Below are positions 63,482 to 64,000 of a stretch of DNA of 64,000 nucleotides, piece by piece (position 1 is the stretch's first letter; every line of letters begins with the position of its first letter). The notes under the pieces are model-generated. The model was given only the letters and a program-made list of their open reading frames with translations, did no database searches and was not told the DNA's origin. Both the position numbers and the translations under genes were made by a program. This DNA is from Streptomyces filamentosus (lineage in GTDB: Bacteria; Actinomycetota; Actinomycetes; Streptomycetales; Streptomycetaceae). The stretch covers positions 1,240,001-1,304,000 of the forward strand of contig NZ_BNBE01000001.1 in NCBI RefSeq assembly GCF_014654895.1, read 5' to 3'.

Positions 63482-63554
63482 GAATCTTCTGCAATCTCTG
63501 CACGGCCCAACCGGGCCGCTGTGATGCGTGTTGTGTTGCCGGCGGCCGGAGCCG

Positions 63555-64000
63555 TCAGCCGGCCAGCCGCCGCTTCGCCTCGCCGAGGCGCTCGGAGACC
63601 GTGCCGTCGATGACCTCGTCACCGACCCGCACCGAGATCCCGCCGAGGACCGAGGGGTCCACGTCCAGGTTCAGGTGCATCTCGCGGCCGTACAGCTTCG
63701 CCAGTACGGCTCCGAGCCGCTGCTTCTGCTGGTCGGTGAGCGGCACCGCCGAGGTGACGACCGCGACCATCCGGTCCCGGCGCGCCGCGGCGAGCTTGGA
63801 CAGGGACTCGAGTCCCGCTTCCAGGCTACGTCCCCGGGGCTGGGTCACCAGACGGACGACCAGGCGCTCGGTGGTGCGGTTGGCCCTGCCGCCGAGCAGG
63901 CTGCGGAGCAGCTCGCCCTTGGCCGTGGCCGTGGCGGTCTTGTCCGTGAGCGCCGAGCGCAGCTCGGTGCTGGAGGACACGATCCGGCCGAAGCGGAACA
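63555..64000 (-). CDS. atpH: ATP synthase F1 subunit delta, N-terminus cut by window edge
   Basis: About 148 C-terminal residues are visible ([17 protein letters not shown] at the edge to AKRRLAG). [19 protein letters not shown] and the C-terminal [20 protein letters not shown], then TVSERL, are the delta (OSCP) signature. The gene continues beyond the right edge; actinobacterial AtpH is near 270 residues, so roughly half is missing. It is the upstream neighbour of atpA, 137 bp away. Confidence 0.93.
   Translation of the reverse strand, partial: FRFGRIVSSSTELRSALTDKTATATAKGELLRSLLGGRANRTTERLVVRLVTQPRGRSLEAGLESLSKLAAARRDRMVAVVTSAVPLTDQQKQRLGAVLAKLYGREMHLNLDVDPSVLGGISVRVGDEVIDGTVSERLGEAKRRLAG

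Overview
The window is chromosomal DNA from a Streptomyces. It has very high G+C, near-universal G/C at third codon positions, GTG and TTG starts, ATGA/GTGA overlaps between operon genes, and a gene order matching the S. coelicolor SCO5370-SCO5426 region read in reverse (locus numbers from memory). Diagnostic genes are scy and filP (polar growth), nucS, icmA, meaB, chitinase C with its two-component system, and the atp operon. I saw no tRNA, rRNA, CRISPR array, insertion sequence or prophage. Both edges cut genes: dctA on the left and atpH on the right.

Left third (1-22.2 kb). A C4-dicarboxylate symporter faces a CitA/CitB-type two-component system. A central-carbon block follows: pfkA, divergent from pta-ackA and then pyk. 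Next is a three-gene secreted/membrane cluster (DUF6230, DUF6114 and a Thr/Pro/Ala-rich protein), then a TPR-containing thioredoxin, a TetR-PPOX pair, the isobutyryl-CoA mutase large subunit behind a 24-bp perfect palindrome, and an MFS-MarR-DUF3817 run divergent from an ArsR-type regulator.

Middle (22.2-44.3 kb). A GH6 glycosidase converges on glxA and cslA, the copper radical oxidase and cellulose-synthase-like pair used for hyphal-tip glycan. A TetR gene with two strong operators lies upstream. Then come a DUF3817/MTH1187 pair, three tandem AIM24 paralogues, a probably leaderless MarR gene, meaB and a thiolase, methylmalonyl-CoA epimerase, scy and filP, and two ABC-2 transporter pairs.

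Right third (44.3-64 kb). This holds small conserved actinobacterial genes, nucS, a large membrane ATPase with a Ser/Thr/Pro tail, a STAS protein, 3-hydroxybutyryl-CoA dehydrogenase, a cobalamin adenosyltransferase, and chiS-chiR-chiC with two DasR-type repeats at the chiC promoter. A minimal RiPP locus is inserted between chiC and the DUF2550/atp block. It consists of a 26-residue precursor ending in SWYIWY and a short cytochrome P450, which is the layout of the atropopeptide (tryptorubin) family. The ATP synthase genes atpH-A-G-D-C close the window.

Several genes cooperate. pfkA, pyk, pta and ackA form the glycolysis/acetate node. thiolase, 3-hydroxybutyryl-CoA dehydrogenase, icmA, meaB, mce and the cobalamin adenosyltransferase all touch short-chain acyl-CoA and B12 chemistry. 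scy, filP and cslA-glxA all concern the growing hyphal tip. The atropopeptide locus is the strongest candidate for new biology.
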